The notes beneath the pieces were generated by a model. The model was not told the origin of the DNA and did not search any database. It saw only the letters and a program-made list of their open reading frames with translations. Of a stretch of 64,000 bases of DNA, positions 61,214 to 64,000 are shown piece by piece. Made by a program: the position numbers and the translations under genes. Source of the stretch: Ananas comosus (lineage: Eukaryota; Streptophyta; Magnoliopsida; Poales; Bromeliaceae); NCBI RefSeq assembly GCF_001540865.1, contig NC_033623.1, positions 248,001-312,000 of the forward strand, in the 5' to 3' direction. Numbering within the stretch: position 1 is the stretch's first letter; the number at the start of each line of letters is the position of its first letter.

Positions 61214-64000
61214 TATATATAAGGTCTAAAATATTGCAATCACATAGATAATATGGTGTCTTCAACCTATCTTATTTAATTCCTAGAATTCACTTACGCC
61301 ATCATAATTTTTAGAAAAATATTTATATTGTATTTTTTTTCATAAAAAAATTTAATTGGTTAAAAAATTGGTGACAAAGTGGCTATATAGAAGACTCTCT
61401 CTATATATACGGCGTAAATCTTATATCTTAGTCATTTAAAAACTAATATTTACTTACTACTCATATTATTATTTAATACCAAAAATCTCAAAAATTATCT
61501 AAACCCTTAACTAGGTTCATGAAAAATTTACACTCTACATATAGAGTGCATATATACTATTTTCTTTTAAAAATTTCACAGATCGCTCTTAGCACGGAAA
61601 TAATATTTAAGGGCGAGTTTGATTATGATTTACAAATATTATTAAAAAATATAATATAATTAAAGATGCATGATGTTGAAAATACAACAATTATATTTAC
61701 ATTTTTCTCGTTTGGTGGTTGTATATTAGCAAAAGCGATGAGATACACAAATTCGTTTTCTGTCGCCTACGAATTTTATTATTTTAATATATAAAATGAT
61801 GAAAGTATATTATAAAGATCTATTTTTATGTCTTAAAATCTTATAAGGTAGGTAACATTATCTTCTGTATGTTATTACCCTACAACCGCAGCATTTTCAA
61901 CTGCTCCTAATTTGAATGCAGCTCGAAATGCAGCAGTTAAATTTTAATTTGCTGGTCTAAATATAACATGTAGATACAACTACAGCAGTTTAATAAAAAT
62001 TTGAACTTGCTTATAATTGTGCTTGTAACATAGTTTGAGATCCAAAATAACAAAACAATCACTAAAAGGTGTTACAAGGACAAATTAACAACTTATTGGG
62101 TGATGAGTATAGTCCATGTGCTTAGTCACTTGGCTTTATATGGGACTCACTTTTCCTTTTTTTTTTTTTTTTTTTTCTGCTTTATTTTTTCTCTGTTTCC
62201 TTTTTTTTTCTTTTTTTCTTTTTTTCCCATATTTATCTTTTTGTTTGGTGACTGGTGAGTGAGAACATGGGGACTCGCATGTGCTTGGTCAGCTTTTCCT
62301 GATCTTTCAATTATTACAAAAAAAATTATTCCCCCACTTCAGCCATTTTTGAAATTACTTTCTCAAATAGATTTAAAATTGAGATCTAAATATTTTCCCT
62401 GGCAAATTCCTCCTCAAAAGAGAAAGGATAACAAAAAAGAGGATAGCTTGATCCATATAGGGTAAAAAGGAACATCCATATTTAATCAACAATCACATAC
62501 AATGTAGGAAATGCATACAATTATACATGTTGAGCATCAAAGTTAATCATATCTCTCATCTGAATCATTTAAAAGAAGAATCCATCTACATAACAAAGTT
62601 GTGAGATCCATTCTACATATAGACTATATTTCTTATAGCATTCATACTGAAGGGGCATTCATGAAACATGACCCTGACCAGGAGCCCACACATCTCAGAT
62701 AAGATCAAAGTCTAATTTAATCTATCAATAGAAGAACAGGCCACTTTAAATCACACTGGATCAAGCGAACGACTCGAGCGATGCAATAAAAGAATCTACT
62801 GCGACGACACAAAGAAAGAAGCATTAAAGATGACAAAGTTATCAAAAGCCTCTCGAGCAAAACATTTTCATCAAAAACACTACCAGCATCATGCATTGTA
62901 CATGTAAAGCCAAATACAAACTTCATGAATTTCTTCAAGTTCACATGCAAATTGTCAGTCCTCATTTTCCAACTCTAACTACTTTATACTTGCGACAAAA
63001 TCAAAATGAAGAATTTCACAACTATTTCGGAAACTATCAATCAGTTACTCCTAATTGGTAACGCCGGAAATTATGGATGGATTAGTCCCTAATGGTAACA
63101 CCAGAAGCTATGGATGTGAACTTCTGGAGGAAAAAAAAGAAGAAAAATCTAAAAAAACTAAAAAATTCTCAATAATGAGAAGAGCAACTCATATTCAAAT
63201 CAGACAATTATTGAATCACCCATATTGATACGAAGTGATTCAATTAGCTCAGTAATTGAATCAAATGACCAAATTGTGGAGATAATGCTCTATTAATTCA
63301 AACCTAGCTTACCCTCACGCAGACTGATACCAATTCGGCAAATTACTAAAATCTTACTGTAAACTAGTCTAAAATGAGTTGGATTGTGTCAATTCACTTC
63401 TCAAGCAAATATCTCATTGCCAAATCTCTTGAAAATGTTAGCTAACTTCACCATCCAATAATGTAGTTAACCCCACTCTATGAACAAACTGAATAACTAC
63501 ATATTCAAATCCAAATGATGTCGACCAATTACCAATCCGGTTGAACATAGAACTTCCCTGAGCATATATAGAAGTCTAGCAGACTCAATTGACTCACTAG
63601 TAGGATTCAAATGACCCAATTCGGCACCACTATTGCATAACTAAACCAAATCTATCTCCGTCACATCTACAGTTGCACACACCGGACAAACTAAACAAAA
63701 TAATCTCAATTAGTTTAGGCTGAATATGGGTCACAATGCACAACAACACAAGAAAGTAGAGATTGGATCAGAAGTCACATCAGTAGCATTTCACACCATT
63801 TACAAACTGGACAGATTCAAATGTTTAGTAACTAAAAGCATTATTTTTGTGGCTTCATAAACTTGACATTTACATAATATTAGCTCAAGTTTCCTAAAAT
63901 CTATCATAAACATAAGCAGAAGCAATTGTGCAGCAAATAAGCAGTCCTGATTTGAGTAAATGAATGAACTATCAAAGTACATTTCAGGATCTTTAATGTT
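61214..64000. other. Right-end intergenic region
   Basis: AT-rich. A pyrimidine-rich poly(T/C) tract occupies about 62150-62228. The last 1.5 kb has somewhat more complex sequence and could be the intron or UTR of a gene beyond the window. I find no recognisable exon on either strand. Confidence 0.45.

Noticed and set aside
62717..62965. 82-codon minus-strand frame near the right end
   Set aside because: No recognisable domain, no flanking exons, and ordinary length for chance frames.

Overview
This is a window of plant nuclear DNA. Coding regions are split by GT-AG introns, intergenic DNA is AT-rich and crowded with (TA)n and (GA)n microsatellites, and several exons are very GC-rich, as in commelinid monocots. 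I suspect a non-grass monocot such as pineapple, but that is only an impression. There is one unknown base (12909) and one run of 157 N (15295-15451), so the window comes from a draft assembly.

Seven protein-coding loci can be supported, plus one anomalous locus. From left to right: (1) the first two exons of a vacuolar H+-ATPase subunit a gene on the minus strand, cut by the left window edge; (2) a complete 13-exon gene for a 697-residue NERD1-like FG-GAP membrane protein (4076-10980, plus); (3) an odd locus at 15452-16411 whose 3' part is a SHI/STY/LRP1 gene and whose 5' part reads as the N-terminal region of a HAN-type GATA factor, directly after the assembly gap; (4) a complete cytosolic HSP90 gene (21917-25278, plus) with heat-shock-element-like sites and a TATA box; (5) a three-exon F-box/LRR gene (26130-29358, plus); (6) an intronless four-span MEE60-like membrane protein (30350-30916, minus); (7) a two-exon nepenthesin-type aspartic protease (32960-34765, plus); (8) an intronless CAF1 deadenylase (55338-56183, minus). 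These are unlinked housekeeping or regulatory genes. There is no operon or obvious gene cluster.

The rest is mobile and repetitive DNA. It includes a Tourist-like MITE, a MULE-like element with a 9-bp target duplication and a GC-rich passenger, a tRNA-derived SINE family with three copies (two with clear target duplications), a fold-back MITE family whose ends merge into (TA)n/(CT)n microsatellites, two further inverted-repeat MITE families, and MITE-like insertions inside introns of three of the genes.

From about 39.2 to 50.7 kb lies an array of duplicated blocks (three main copies plus fragments). It carries eight copies of a short exon-like motif and four copies of a 5'UTR/splice-donor-like block, all best read on the minus strand. 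I cannot assign it to a known family, and it is the least explained structure here. The right end (56.5-64 kb) holds only repeats that I can recognise.
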